A program made the position numbers and the translations under genes. A stretch of DNA of 64,000 bases. Origin: Mesorhizobium sp. SOD10 (GTDB taxonomy: Bacteria > Pseudomonadota > Alphaproteobacteria > Rhizobiales > Rhizobiaceae). The notes under the pieces were generated by a model, which did not search any database, was not told the DNA's origin, and saw only the letters and a list, made by a program, of their open reading frames with translations. The number at the start of each line of letters is the position of its first letter. Positions within the stretch are counted from its first letter, which is position 1. This document shows positions 33,508-42,312 of the stretch, piece by piece. The stretch lies in the NCBI GenBank assembly GCA_000824805.1, contig CCNA01000034.1:558001-622000 (forward strand), given 5' to 3'.

Positions 33508-34314
33508 ATGCCGACCTACCGTCCCGGTCCCGTTTCGCTGATCCTCGCCGTGCTGGTGGCGCTGTTCCTGCTGATGCCGCTGCTTGCGGTCATCCCGGTG
33601 TCGCTGACGCCGAGTCGCATGCTGACCATGCCGACGGGCGAATTGTCGCTGCGCCACTACCGCTCGCTGATCGAGGATCCGCGCTGGCTGGATTCGATCC
33701 TGCTGTCGCTCCGAATCGGCATCGTGAGCAGCATCCTTTCCACCGCGCTTGCTCTCACCTTCAGCCTTGGTGTCTGGATGTTCCAGCCGCGCTTCGCCGC
33801 CGCCCTTATCGGCTTCGTGCTGTTGCCGATGGTGGTGCCGCCGGTGGTCTCGGCGGTGACGCTCTATTTCCTGCTCACCTCGGTCTCCGGCCTCACCTCG
33901 TCCTTCGGCTACGACACCTGGCTGGGCGTCGCCATGGCGCATTCGGTGATGACGGTGCCATTCGCGACGGTGCTGATCCTCGTTTCGCTCAGCCAACTCG
34001 ACCGCCGTATCGACCTTGCCGCGCGCGGGCTTGGCGCAACCGTGTGGGAACGCGCGACGCGTGTTATCATGCCCAACATCAAATTCGGCATCGTCACCGC
34101 GGCGCTGCTCTCCTTCGTGCTCTCCTGGGAAGAGATCGGCGTGACGCTGTTCATTACCTCGGTCAACGCCATCACCCTGCCCCGCCTGATGTGGATGGGC
34201 CTGCGCGACAATATCGACCCGGCGATCGCGGCACTCTCGGTGATCCTGATCATCATCACCGTGCTGGTGCTCGTCGTTCGCAGCGTCGTCACAAGGCAGC
34301 GCGCCGCACGCTGA
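33508..34314 (+). CDS. ABC importer permease, PotC-like
   Basis: A 268-residue inner-membrane partner of the PotB-like subunit. It opens with a hydrophobic helix (ILAVLVALFLLMPLLAVIPV), and the EAA loop reads AARGLGATVWERATRVIMP. Last gene of the importer operon; a hairpin lies about 120 bases downstream. Confidence 0.92.
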   Translation: MPTYRPGPVSLILAVLVALFLLMPLLAVIPVSLTPSRMLTMPTGELSLRHYRSLIEDPRWLDSILLSLRIGIVSSILSTALALTFSLGVWMFQPRFAAALIGFVLLPMVVPPVVSAVTLYFLLTSVSGLTSSFGYDTWLGVAMAHSVMTVPFATVLILVSLSQLDRRIDLAARGLGATVWERATRVIMPNIKFGIVTAALLSFVLSWEEIGVTLFITSVNAITLPRLMWMGLRDNIDPAIAALSVILIIITVLVLVVRSVVTRQRAAR

Positions 34315-34718
34315 AACCTTGTCAGACAAACCTGACCGAAACGCGGCCGAACCTGCCTAGGGAACCTCCCGGCGATATCAAACCGGTGATCGCCCTTGGT
34401 CGGCGCGGCAAGGCACGGGACCTCAAAACGAAGAGGCCCGCCGGGAGCGGCGAGCCTCTTACGGGGCCGAAGTGGAAGTTCGGCGCCGTGATGATCCGGG
34501 GGTGTGGATCGGCTCGGAATTTAGCCAACAGCGCCCGGCCGGGCGACTTACAAATCCGTAATCTTCGCGCCAGCAGGATCGAGCGCGCCGGCAAAAAGAG
34601 ACATACTATCATTGCATTGCAAACATTCTCGGCCGCGCCGGCGCAGTGCCCTTCAATCAAAAGTGATGGGGTACCGGCACGACCAGGGCCGGTCCGCCGC
34701 CGCGCGGAGCCCCGCTGG
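34315..34718. other. Convergent intergenic region
   Basis: A 404-base gap between the importer operon and the cytochrome b561 gene (convergent). Apart from the hairpin at 34431-34460 I see no gene or repeat. Confidence 0.5.
34431..34460. terminator. Hairpin in convergent gap
   Basis: AAGAGGC and GCCTCTT flank an inner CGCC/GGCG stem with one mismatched pair between. On the minus strand it is followed by CGTTTTG, so it may end the cytochrome b561 transcript; it could serve both directions. Confidence 0.5.
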
Positions 34719-35261
34719 CTAGCGATTTCCCGGCAGCATTCTGGTCAGGATCGTGTCCCGGCGAATCAAGTGGTGATAGAGCGCAGCCAAGGCGTGCAGG
34801 CCGGCCACGATCAGTATGCCGTTCGCGCATAGCGAATGAAGCTCGCGAATGGTCCGCGCGGTCGCCCTGTCCGGAGCGAAGGGCGCGGGAATCGTGAACA
34901 GGCCGAAGAAGCTCAGCGCGTCGCCTCGGAACCAGGTCAACAAAATGCCGAGGACCGGAATGGCGATCAGCAGGGCATAAAGGATGAAATGCCCGATCCT
35001 CGCCGCGGCCCGCTCGGCAGTGGACATTTCCGATGGAAGGTCAGGCGCGCCCCGAAGGCTGCGCAGCACCACCCTCCAGAACACGAGAGCGGCCAACAGA
35101 AGGCCGAACGAAATGTGCAATCGCCAGAAGAATGCTACCGCCGGCTCCCCGCGCGAATAGAAGGCGTCGCCGTAGGTCAGGGCGTAGAGCAGGACGACAA
35201 GGACGAATAGTGTCCAGTGAAGAAACTTCTGGGCGGACGTGTAGGTACTGGCGACGGCCAT
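34719..35261 (-). CDS. Cytochrome b561-type membrane protein
   Basis: A 180-residue four-helix membrane protein of the prokaryotic cytochrome b561 family. Haem-ligand histidines are visible in SAQKFLHWTLF, FFWRLHISFG, AARIGHFILYAL and GLHALAALYHHLI. It would accept electrons from the quinone pool or superoxide (CybB-like). ATG 35261 is used because the longer frame (to 35411) adds a non-hydrophobic, basic extension. It stands alone; a NolR-like regulator gene lies upstream on the same strand. Confidence 0.88.
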   Translation of the reverse strand: MAVASTYTSAQKFLHWTLFVLVVLLYALTYGDAFYSRGEPAVAFFWRLHISFGLLLAALVFWRVVLRSLRGAPDLPSEMSTAERAAARIGHFILYALLIAIPVLGILLTWFRGDALSFFGLFTIPAPFAPDRATARTIRELHSLCANGILIVAGLHALAALYHHLIRRDTILTRMLPGNR

Positions 35262-35466
35262 GCTGTGCGGCTCCGTTTGACAGGGTTCCCGTTTCGAACG
35301 CGTTCCTGGCAGACGTGTGGCCGCTAAATTAAGAGTTCGTAAGACTTCGGCGAAGGCACGAGACGCCTGCGGTAGAGCCCCCCGATTGCCGTCTCTTTGC
35401 ATCCGCGCCATCGGGGCGCCGCGGCAGACGAAGGCCCCCCGGCCTCGTCCGTGCGTGGCGGTCCGT

Positions 35467-35838
35467 TCAGGCAGCTTGCGGCCGCCGCATTCTCTCGACT
35501 AAAGCCTGTCTTGCCGGTCCGGCAAGCGGCTTTTCCGTGGCCAGCAGGCCATCGAGCAGCGCCAGAAGCTCGCGCGCTGCCGAAGACTTGCAGGAATAAT
35601 AGACCATCTGACGATCGCGGCGGGTTTCGACCAGGCCAAACCTGCGCAGTTTGGCCAGGTGTTGCGACAGCGCTGACTGGCTGAGTTCGACCTTGTCGGC
35701 GAGCACGCCAACCGAGAGTTCGCCCTCGGCGAGGTAGTTCATGATGAGCAAACGCTTCTCGTTGCCCATCACCGCAAGAAAGGCTGCCGCGCTTTCTGCG
35801 TTGGCGGTAAGTTTCTTGGTAACCATCGATTTCCCCAT
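35467..35838 (-). CDS. NolR-like ArsR family regulator
   Basis: A 123-residue winged-HTH protein without metal-binding cysteines at the ArsR site. The middle reads AAAFLAVMGNEKRLLIMNYL, ELSVGVLADKVELSQSALSQHLAKLR and LVETRRDRQMVYYSCKS, closely resembling NolR of rhizobia, a global regulator of nodulation and growth genes. Start uncertain: ATG 35838 or ATG 35826 (MVTKK, with GGGGAAA upstream). Most rhizobia carry one nolR plus paralogues; whether this is the orthologue needs a tree. Confidence 0.82.
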   Translation of the reverse strand: MGKSMVTKKLTANAESAAAFLAVMGNEKRLLIMNYLAEGELSVGVLADKVELSQSALSQHLAKLRRFGLVETRRDRQMVYYSCKSSAARELLALLDGLLATEKPLAGPARQALVERMRRPQAA

Positions 35839-36254
35839 GGTTCAAGCTCTTCCGAAGGCCACGGGGGCAATGGCTTCAGAGTTCCAGAGCGTTGATGAGC
35901 CTGCCCCGGTTTGGACGCGGGACCTGCCCTGCTTCTTTTCGACCAGAACCCCTTCGCAAACCCGGTTGCCACCACGTCGGGGTCGCTGGTCTCGGACAGA
36001 ACGCGCGGCGCTTTTCTGGGCTCAAGTCAATGCAGACTCGGAAAAATTCCGCGCTGCTAATGCGTATCAGCGTAGCGCTCGTTCGGCAAGAATATAACGA
36101 GGCCGGCAAACAACAGCCAGTTGCAGGCAGGAAGCACAGCAACCGGCGTGCCTGGCTGAAGAGACCTCGGCCATGATCTTGCCGCGACTCACTCCCAGTC
36201 TCGAAGCGTGCTATTATTAGCCGGGCAAGAGGGGCCGGGCTGGAGGAGGAAGCC
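35839..36254. other. Intergenic region without recognised gene
   Basis: A 416-base gap holding the promoters of the nolR-like gene (minus) and of the small gene at 36255 (plus). Open frames here lack an RBS and resemble nothing known to me. Confidence 0.5.
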
Positions 36255-36449
36255 ATGTCCATCGTACGCAACACGTTCAACCCCGACGAGACGGCCATGC
36301 TTGGCCGTGTTTACAAAAACGGCAATTTCGAAGGCGAGACTGCCGAGCAGAAGGAAGCGCGCGCCTCGCGCATCATCGCCAATTACATGGCGGGCATCAC
36401 CGACGAGGCGGAGCTGATCGAGCTTTCGCGGAAGCCGCTTGGAAGATGA
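36255..36449 (+). CDS. Small conserved-looking hypothetical protein
   Basis: A 64-residue soluble protein (MSIVRNTFNPDETAMLGRVY, then a charged helix EQKEARASRIIANYMAGITD). GGAGGAGGAAG directly upstream is one of the best RBSs in the window, which makes the gene credible. No domain recognised. It is followed by two DUF982 genes on the same strand. Confidence 0.65.
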   Translation: MSIVRNTFNPDETAMLGRVYKNGNFEGETAEQKEARASRIIANYMAGITDEAELIELSRKPLGR

Positions 36450-36557
36450 GGAGCCTGCGCCGCCTTCGTGGAACGACTTCACGTTAAATTGACGTTTCGC
36501 GACGCAACGCTACGATAAAATATATCGCGATCCGATATACTTCGGGAGGTTTCAGCG

Positions 36558-36803
36558 ATGATCCAGGGATGGTTTTCCAGGCCGGTCGAAGTCGCCGTCG
36601 GGATCTCGGGCTCGATCCGCCATATATCCAATGCCGAGCAGGCCATCGAACTGCTGACCGGCCAATGGCGTGATGCCGGCAGTGCGCTGCATGGCGCGGC
36701 ACTGCGCGCCTGCCGCCGGGCAATCCGCGGCGACGTTGCGGCGGACAACGCCAGGGAGGCCTTCATCGTCGCCGCGCGCGAGGCGCATGTGCTGGTGGAA
36801 TAA
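36558..36803 (+). CDS. DUF982 domain protein (second)
   Basis: An 81-residue DUF982 protein: WFSRPVEVAVGISGSIRHIS, the AEQAIELLTGQW block, ALRACRRAIRG with the conserved Cys, and the closing AREAFIVAAREAHVLV helix, the family's most typical ending. GGGAGG precedes ATG at good distance. The gap before it (36450-36557) is AT-rich (AAAATATATCGCG), so a promoter is likely there. Confidence 0.85.
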   Translation: MIQGWFSRPVEVAVGISGSIRHISNAEQAIELLTGQWRDAGSALHGAALRACRRAIRGDVAADNAREAFIVAAREAHVLVE

Positions 36804-37165
36804 AGCATGGCGGACCTCGGCGCTCCATAGGCCCGCCCAGCAACAGTAAAGCCATAAAAGTACCTGCACCGATGGGCCGACGCTTGACCCCCGTCCGGGT
36901 GGGGCTTGTCCTAGAGCGTTTCATCGTTTCACAGAACGACGGCTCGTCCTATCTCTTTGTTTTTACACGATTCCGGAGAGGAGCTACAGCGAAGCTGCCG
37001 GAGCTTAACCGCTCGCACCTTGCCTGGAATGGCTGGGCTTGAAATTCTTCGGAACCTAACGCCTGGAATTTGGTTAACGCGCGGGTCCGCCATCGCGGAG
37101 CCGCATCGGGCGTTGTCCGGCGCCGATTGCTTGCTCAAAAGACGATCATAAGAACGGAGGAAGTG
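36804..37165. other. Intergenic region between DUF982 genes
   Basis: A 362-base gap with no gene. It contains CTAGAGCGTTTCATCGTTTC at 36911-36930, which looks like half of a repeated rhizobial intergenic element, but I see only one copy here. Confidence 0.4.
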
Positions 37166-37408
37166 ATGAACGATGTCTGGTTTTCCGAGCCAGTCGTGAT
37201 CGATTTCCAACCAAACGGCCAGCGCAAGGTTTCGAGTTGCTTCGAGGCCATGGAATGTCTTGACCAGCGCTGGCCCAGACAGGCGCGCGACCGCACTTGG
37301 CGCTCGGCGAGCCGTGTCTGCCGCGACGCGCTCGATGGCCTGCGCAGCCCGGTGGAGGCCCGCAAGACGTTGCGCAAGGCTGCCAAGGTCGCCGGCCTGC
37401 TAGCGTAG
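37166..37408 (+). CDS. DUF982 domain protein (third)
   Basis: An 80-residue DUF982 protein: WFSEPVVIDFQPNGQRKVSS, EAMECLDQRWP, SRVCRDALDGL with the conserved Cys, and VEARKTLRKAAKVAGLL. ACGGAGGAAGTG gives a near-perfect RBS for ATG 37166. It is clearly a paralogue of the genes at 2264 and 36558 but diverged. Function of the family is unknown. Confidence 0.85.
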   Translation: MNDVWFSEPVVIDFQPNGQRKVSSCFEAMECLDQRWPRQARDRTWRSASRVCRDALDGLRSPVEARKTLRKAAKVAGLLA

Positions 37409-37706
37409 CCCCGATTTTCCCACGGCGCCCTATGAGCGGCGCCACCGAGCCCGTCGCGGTTTCCCATTGCCGCGGCGCGCTTGCGTTTTCAATGCAGTGA
37501 CGGCCGACGCATACTTGGAACGCGTTCAAGCACGCGTCCCGTGGGATACATGAAAACGCCGGCCGCCTGGCTTCGGGGTTGCCTGACGGGTTCAGGCCGC
37601 TCCATTTCGGCGAGTCGGCCGGCAGGCCGCAACGCGAGCACAGGGACATGGTAAACGGGCGGTTATTATCCACAATGGCGCGGGGCCAATCGGGCGCGCG
37701 GCCGGA

Positions 37707-38666
37707 TCAGGCGAAGCCACCAAGTACTTCCGGGAACAGGACCGCCAGTGCGCCTTCTTCAGCCTGCCGGGCGTAAATCTGATGCATTTTCGCGCCGTCA
37801 TATCTGGCGCGGCGGCGCTGGATATCCTTGCCGAAAAGACCGGCGACGGCGTCGAAACGGCGGAAGAAGCGCTTCATCACGCCGCGCTCGAAGGGTATGC
37901 GCTGCTCGAACGGCTTACGCCAGGGCGTGTCCTTTGCCAGGTCGCGCCAGATGCTCAGCGCTTCCAGCTCGACCCCGACCTGGTTGCCCCACGGCTTGCC
38001 GCCGGCGAAATGCCTGGCCCAGGCCTGGGAGAAGCGAAATTCCCTTGTCCCCAGCGATTGCAAATTCCAGTTCGGGTGCATCGTCTGCCATTTGCCTTCG
38101 AAGGCGATGTTGAGGGCGTTCTGGTCGTTCATCTGACCTTCGACGGCGGTCTTTCGCGTCTGCTCCAACAGGGCACTCTCGCGAACGGCGTTCATATCGA
38201 AGACAACGACACCGGAATTGAAGTATGGCGCACCGGGCGCCAGCTTGAGCCTGTGCCGGTAAGAAGGCCTGAAATACATATAGTCGTCATGCGCGGCGAG
38301 CAGAGGGGCGCGCAGCGGTTGTCCAGCCAGGTCATTGATGTCTCGATTGAAGAGAACATCGCAGTCTGTGTATGCGATGCGATCATATGGCTCGAAGAAC
38401 GGAAACCGGTCGGCGAAAAGCCGAACGTAAGCGGCAATGCTGTAGGTTCCGAAACGGAAGCCGAAATTCGTCATGAAGTCCGTGACATCGACCAGCTCGA
38501 CCCTGCCTTTCAACAGGCGGCTGGCGACTTCAAGATCCGTTTCGCTCGCGCCGGTGTAAAGCAGAAAGCCGTCGATCGGTGCAGAGACATCCAGTATCCG
38601 GCGCACTGTCAGGCAGGCATACGGAAAGTAGTTGGCATCCGTCGCCAGGAAGAAACACGACTTCAT
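37707..38666 (-). CDS. Glycosyltransferase family 8 protein
   Basis: A 319-residue GT8 (LgtC/WaaI-like) retaining glycosyltransferase. Opening FFLATDANYFPYACLTVRRI, the metal-binding DxD in YTDCDVLFNRDI, and PYFNSGVVVFDMNAVRESAL and NDQNALNIAF follow the family order; the C-terminal FGKDIQRRRARYDG region is basic and may touch the membrane. It lies 21 bases after the acetyltransferase gene, making a two-gene unit for surface polysaccharide or LPS decoration. Confidence 0.9.
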   Translation of the reverse strand: MKSCFFLATDANYFPYACLTVRRILDVSAPIDGFLLYTGASETDLEVASRLLKGRVELVDVTDFMTNFGFRFGTYSIAAYVRLFADRFPFFEPYDRIAYTDCDVLFNRDINDLAGQPLRAPLLAAHDDYMYFRPSYRHRLKLAPGAPYFNSGVVVFDMNAVRESALLEQTRKTAVEGQMNDQNALNIAFEGKWQTMHPNWNLQSLGTREFRFSQAWARHFAGGKPWGNQVGVELEALSIWRDLAKDTPWRKPFEQRIPFERGVMKRFFRRFDAVAGLFGKDIQRRRARYDGAKMHQIYARQAEEGALAVLFPEVLGGFA

Positions 38667-38687
38667 CGTTCCGCTAACCGCTGCCCG

Positions 38688-39269
38688 TCATTTCGTCGCG
38701 GTGCCTGCCACAGAATGCCTCTCGATAAAAGTCTCAATCGGGCCGGTCAGCGCGGCCGCCTCGGCTTTGATCTTCTCGTCGTCCCAATGCCACCACCGGA
38801 TGGCGAGCAGTTTCGAGATGACGTCCTGCGAAAAGCGGTATCTGATCAACCTTGCCGGTGACCCGCCGACGATCGCGTAAGGCGGCACGCTCTTCGTGAC
38901 CACCGCCCCTGCCCCGACGACAGCACCGTCGCCGATTTCCACACCCGGCAAGATCATCGCGCCGTTGCCGATCCAGACATCATTGCCGACGGCAATGCCG
39001 CCTGGCCTGCCGGCATTTGCGACCGGCTCGGGCTGCTTCAGCAACCGGCTGTAAATCGGAAACGAGGTTGCACTCTCAGTTGGATGCTGGCCAGAGCAAA
39101 TGAAAAGCACTTGACCGGCGACCGAGCAGAAGGCGCCGATTTCCAGCGGAGCGTCCTTTGCGGGAAACAGGACCTTTCGCCATGTCACGCCGTAAGTGTG
39201 ACGGCCGACCTTGACGTGTTCCGGCAATTTGGAACGCAGGTCCCTCAGCCATTTGGAAAGCGCCGACAT
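38688..39269 (-). CDS. Hexapeptide-repeat acetyltransferase (CatB-like)
   Basis: A 193-residue left-handed beta-helix acyltransferase. The coils show as repeated [IV]G-x4 units (IGAFCSVAGQVLFI, GIAVGNDVWIGNGAMILPGV, IGDGAVVGAGAVVTKSVPPY) and the acceptor loop SGQHPTES contains the catalytic His. Members acetylate xenobiotics or sugars; next to a GT8 gene a glycan O-acetylation role is likely. ATG 39269 is taken because GGGGAGG lies 8-14 bases upstream; the longer frame to 39344 lacks one. Confidence 0.88.
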   Translation of the reverse strand: MSALSKWLRDLRSKLPEHVKVGRHTYGVTWRKVLFPAKDAPLEIGAFCSVAGQVLFICSGQHPTESATSFPIYSRLLKQPEPVANAGRPGGIAVGNDVWIGNGAMILPGVEIGDGAVVGAGAVVTKSVPPYAIVGGSPARLIRYRFSQDVISKLLAIRWWHWDDEKIKAEAAALTGPIETFIERHSVAGTATK

Positions 39270-39450
39270 TCCAGATACCTCCCCAACGCTCGTGCGACGT
39301 GGACCCGATCGACGCATCAACCAATAAACTTTGTACAGGCGCAAGGGATCGATCCACCCAAACCTAGCTCCTCCATGGGAACTTTTGGGTGGATTGGATT
39401 TGCGCGTGTTGGTAGTGGGAGCATCCCAGACACTTCTCCCAAATGATCGG

Positions 39451-40236
39451 ATGAACGACGTCTTTGGCTATGTCGCCTATGGCGATAATGAGGTTTATCA
39501 TTTTGGCGCGCTGCTAAGCGCACTTAAGCTTTTGTACCATTGCCCTCATGCCAAAATAATCGTCGCAACAGACAGGCCCGAACTCTTTCGTCCATACCCC
39601 GTCGAGACGATGACCATAACGGCCGGCCAGAAAGAGTTGATGTCTTTCGGCTGGCGCTATCATTTCGGAATCAAGGCTGCATGCCTGATCGAAATCCTGA
39701 ATCGGGCGGACCGCCTCATCTTCATGGACTCCGACCACTACCCTTATCTCGATCCGACCAGAGGATTTCGGCAAATTACCCCGATACGCTCTTTCATGCG
39801 CAAGTGTGAGGGCCGGCATCGGCGTTATCCGGTTCTCTCAGGCAAAGGCGTCAAGATCGGAGACTACACTCTGACGGGCGACGAACCGATGTGGCAAAGC
39901 GGAATCCTTGGCATTCATCGGGCCAACATCAGTGCCTTGACCAAGGCCTATGCCGCGATGCTGGCTGTACGCGAACTGACCAATACCGATGCACCGGAGC
40001 AGTTCTGCATCGGTGTTGCGCTCTCCCGAAATGAGCTGGCTGTCAGCCGACACCACCTTCCGGTCAGCGACTACAACACCCGAGGAAAGAAAGCTCTTGC
40101 CAGTCCGCGCGTGCTGCAATTCTTCGAGATGTACAGTGACGCTCCAATTGCGGAGCAGATAAGGAGAGCCGGCTGGTATCGCTTGTGGCGAACTCCCATG
40201 GACCTATGGCGCCAGCGGGATAGGTGGTCGTTTTAA
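39451..40236 (+). CDS. Putative GT-A fold glycosyltransferase
   Basis: A protein of about 261 residues with GT-A features: an N-terminal FGYVAYGDNEVYHFGALLSALK, KIIVATDRPELFR, and LIFMDSDHYPYLDP supplying a DxD-type Asp-Ser-Asp metal site. I do not recognise a closer family. The start is uncertain: ATG 39451 has only a weak upstream match, and the frame is open from 39331 through GTG/TTG codons. It diverges from the acetyltransferase/GT8 pair and likely works on the same surface glycan (inference). Confidence 0.65.
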   Translation: MNDVFGYVAYGDNEVYHFGALLSALKLLYHCPHAKIIVATDRPELFRPYPVETMTITAGQKELMSFGWRYHFGIKAACLIEILNRADRLIFMDSDHYPYLDPTRGFRQITPIRSFMRKCEGRHRRYPVLSGKGVKIGDYTLTGDEPMWQSGILGIHRANISALTKAYAAMLAVRELTNTDAPEQFCIGVALSRNELAVSRHHLPVSDYNTRGKKALASPRVLQFFEMYSDAPIAEQIRRAGWYRLWRTPMDLWRQRDRWSF

Positions 40237-40247
40237 GTCGACAGTTG

Positions 40248-41117
40248 TCAGGTACGGCAAGCCTCCTCGGCGATCTTGGCGACCGCCTCCTCGATGCCAA
40301 TCCTTCCTTGCCGTCTTAGGGCGTTCGGCTCGCGAAAATCGATCCAGCCCTCATTGAAGCCGTCGAGCATGCGCATGCGCATGGCGGGATGGCGCATGCC
40401 CTGGTCGCGGAAGATCGTCTCCCAGCGCTCGCGTGGGACGGTACGCGCCTCCACCCTGCGGCCGAGCGCCTTGCCGAAGGCGGCGGCGATCTGGTTCGGC
40501 GACACTCTGTGTTGCGCTTCCAGTTCGATCACCCGGTGGCCGCTCCAATCCTCCAGCAGAAGTTCCGCAGCGGTCCTGCCGACATCGGCGGCAGCGACCA
40601 TCGCGACCGGTCGGTCGAGCGGCTGGAGGTAGCTGTCGATGACGCCCTCGCGCGCCGCGGCGAGATCCCACTGGGCATTTTCCATGAACCAGGCGGCACG
40701 CAGGAACGTCACGGCCACGGGCAGATCGGCGAGCGCCTCTTCCAACAGGCGCAACACGTTGAGCAGGTTGGGCTCCGTGGCATCTGCGCCAATCGTCGAC
40801 AGCACGACCACCTTGGGCGGCAACGCCCTGTGCAGCGCCTCGCGGATGACGACGATCTTCGGCAGCACGTCCGGGAACCCGGATTCGGCATCATAGACCG
40901 GCGGCAACAGGATGAATGCGCCCTCGACGCCCGAAAGCGCCGCGGCGAGCGGCCCGGCATTGCCGAGATCGGCAACCGCAATCTCGCAGCCCCTGGCAAG
41001 CCAGGGCGCGGCCTTGGCCTGGTCGCGAATAACGGCGCGAACCTTGCGCCGGGACTTGAGCAGCGTTTCGGCTACGGCGCTGCCCACGCGGCCGGTGATT
41101 GCTGTAACAGCGAACAT
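40248..41117 (-). CDS. NmrA-like NAD(P)-binding protein
   Basis: A 289-residue atypical short-chain dehydrogenase. MFAVTAITGRVGSAVAETLL carries a degenerate glycine-rich NAD(P) loop (TGRVGSA); GVEGAFILLPP and TFLRAAWFMENA are typical of NmrA/QOR2-like proteins, which sense or use NAD(P)H and quinones. ATG 41117 is chosen since homology begins at once and AAAGG lies upstream. It is divergent from a LysR gene, the usual regulator-target arrangement. Confidence 0.85.
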   Translation of the reverse strand: MFAVTAITGRVGSAVAETLLKSRRKVRAVIRDQAKAAPWLARGCEIAVADLGNAGPLAAALSGVEGAFILLPPVYDAESGFPDVLPKIVVIREALHRALPPKVVVLSTIGADATEPNLLNVLRLLEEALADLPVAVTFLRAAWFMENAQWDLAAAREGVIDSYLQPLDRPVAMVAAADVGRTAAELLLEDWSGHRVIELEAQHRVSPNQIAAAFGKALGRRVEARTVPRERWETIFRDQGMRHPAMRMRMLDGFNEGWIDFREPNALRRQGRIGIEEAVAKIAEEACRT

Positions 41118-41275
41118 GATTATGCCTTTCGGATCGTTCTGGTTGATCGGGATCGCGGCCGACGAAACAGGAACCAGGCCAGCGGAAATCGGTGGCCGGC
41201 CTTGTCCCACCCTTTTCTTGCTGATTCCAGCGCCGATATGTCATCATAATCCGGACTTCAGGTTGGGAATGACAC

Positions 41276-42181
41276 ATGCCTTATGACGGAAGATTGCTAT
41301 CCGGCGTGACGGTCCTGATGGCGGTGGTCGAAGCCGGCTCAATGGCGCGGGCCGCAGACGCGCTCGGCATGACCGCCTCGGGCGTAGGCCGCGCCGTCCA
41401 GCGGCTGGAGGCCCGTATCGGGGTGCGGCTCCTAGACCGCACGACGCGCACCATGCACCTGACCGACGAAGGGCGGCGCTTCTACGAGCGGGTCGGCCCT
41501 CACCTCGACGGCATCGAGGAAGCGGCGGTAGAGGCCACAGGTGCCACTTTGGTGGTTCGCGGCAGGCTGCGCGTCAATGTCGACCCGTTCTTCTCGCAAC
41601 TGGTATTGGCCGGGCATGCCGGCCGGTTTCTGTCCCTATATCCGGAATTGCGCCTGGAACTCATCATGCGCGACGCGGTGGGGGACTTGGTGGCCGACGG
41701 GTTCGATCTCGCCTTGCGCTTCGGCGATCCGCCGTCCGGCTCGCTCACCGCGCGCAAGTTGTTTGAGACGCGAATACTCACCGTCGCCGCTCCCGCTTAC
41801 ATCGAGCGCCGGGGCCGCCCGCAGCGCCCCGGCGATCTGCCCGACCACGACGCCATCGACTTCTGGGATGCCGCGCATGGCCGCGCCTATGAGTGGGAAT
41901 TTCGCCGCGGCAACGAGGTGCTGCCGGTCAGCGTCCAGACCAGGCTGATGACTTCGGACGCGCCGACCATGCTCAACGCCTGCCTTGCTGGCGCCGGTAT
42001 CGCGCAGGTCCTGGAATTCGCGACGCGCGAGCAGGTGCGCGACGGGCGGCTGATCGAGCTGTTCCCCGACTGGCGGGACGAACTCTTCCCGCTCCACGCG
42101 ATATACCCTTCGCGACAATACCGCACCGCCAAGGTGCGGGCGTTCGTGGAGTTTGTGGCGGATCTCTTGGCGAAAGTTTAA
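41276..42181 (+). CDS. LysR family regulator
   Basis: A 301-residue LysR-type regulator of the AaeR/DsdC-like large subgroup. HTH: VTVLMAVVEAGSMARAADAL, GMTASGVGRAVQRLEARIGV, LLDRTTRTMHLTDEG; then an effector domain (GRLRVNVDPFFSQLV, ADGFDLALRFG). Probable controller of the divergent NmrA-like gene. Confidence 0.92.
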   Translation: MPYDGRLLSGVTVLMAVVEAGSMARAADALGMTASGVGRAVQRLEARIGVRLLDRTTRTMHLTDEGRRFYERVGPHLDGIEEAAVEATGATLVVRGRLRVNVDPFFSQLVLAGHAGRFLSLYPELRLELIMRDAVGDLVADGFDLALRFGDPPSGSLTARKLFETRILTVAAPAYIERRGRPQRPGDLPDHDAIDFWDAAHGRAYEWEFRRGNEVLPVSVQTRLMTSDAPTMLNACLAGAGIAQVLEFATREQVRDGRLIELFPDWRDELFPLHAIYPSRQYRTAKVRAFVEFVADLLAKV

Positions 42182-42222
42182 ATCCAGAGTCAACCGGATC
42201 TCGTAAGCTATTGAATAAAAAC

Positions 42223-42299
42223 TGGCGACCCCGGCAGGATTCGAACCTGCGACCATCGGCTTAGAAGGCCGGTGCTCTATCCAGCTGAGCTACGGGACC
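42223..42299 (-). tRNA. tRNA-Arg (anticodon UCU), copy 1
   Basis: A 77-base tRNA on the minus strand with encoded CCA. Acceptor GGTCCCG, D-arm GCTC...GAGC, anticodon loop CTTCTAA giving UCU, T-arm GCAGG-TTCGAAT-CCTGC. It reads AGA/AGG, rare codons in this GC-rich genome. It differs from copy 2 at a single base in the 3' acceptor strand (U3 pairs with G here, with A in copy 2). Confidence 0.97.
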
Positions 42300-42312
42300 G
42301 CCGAGCAAACTT

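Noticed and set aside
36911..36930. Element CTAGAGCGTTTCATCGTTTC as a repeat family member
   Set aside because: Resembles common rhizobial intergenic sequence but only one copy is seen here, so it cannot be supported from this window.
37146..37673. Minus-strand frame beginning MSLCSRCGLPADSPKW with CxxC and later Cys residues, suggestive of a small zinc-ribbon protein
   Set aside because: No RBS before ATG 37649, no stop before it runs fully across the well-supported DUF982 gene; kept only as a weak possibility.
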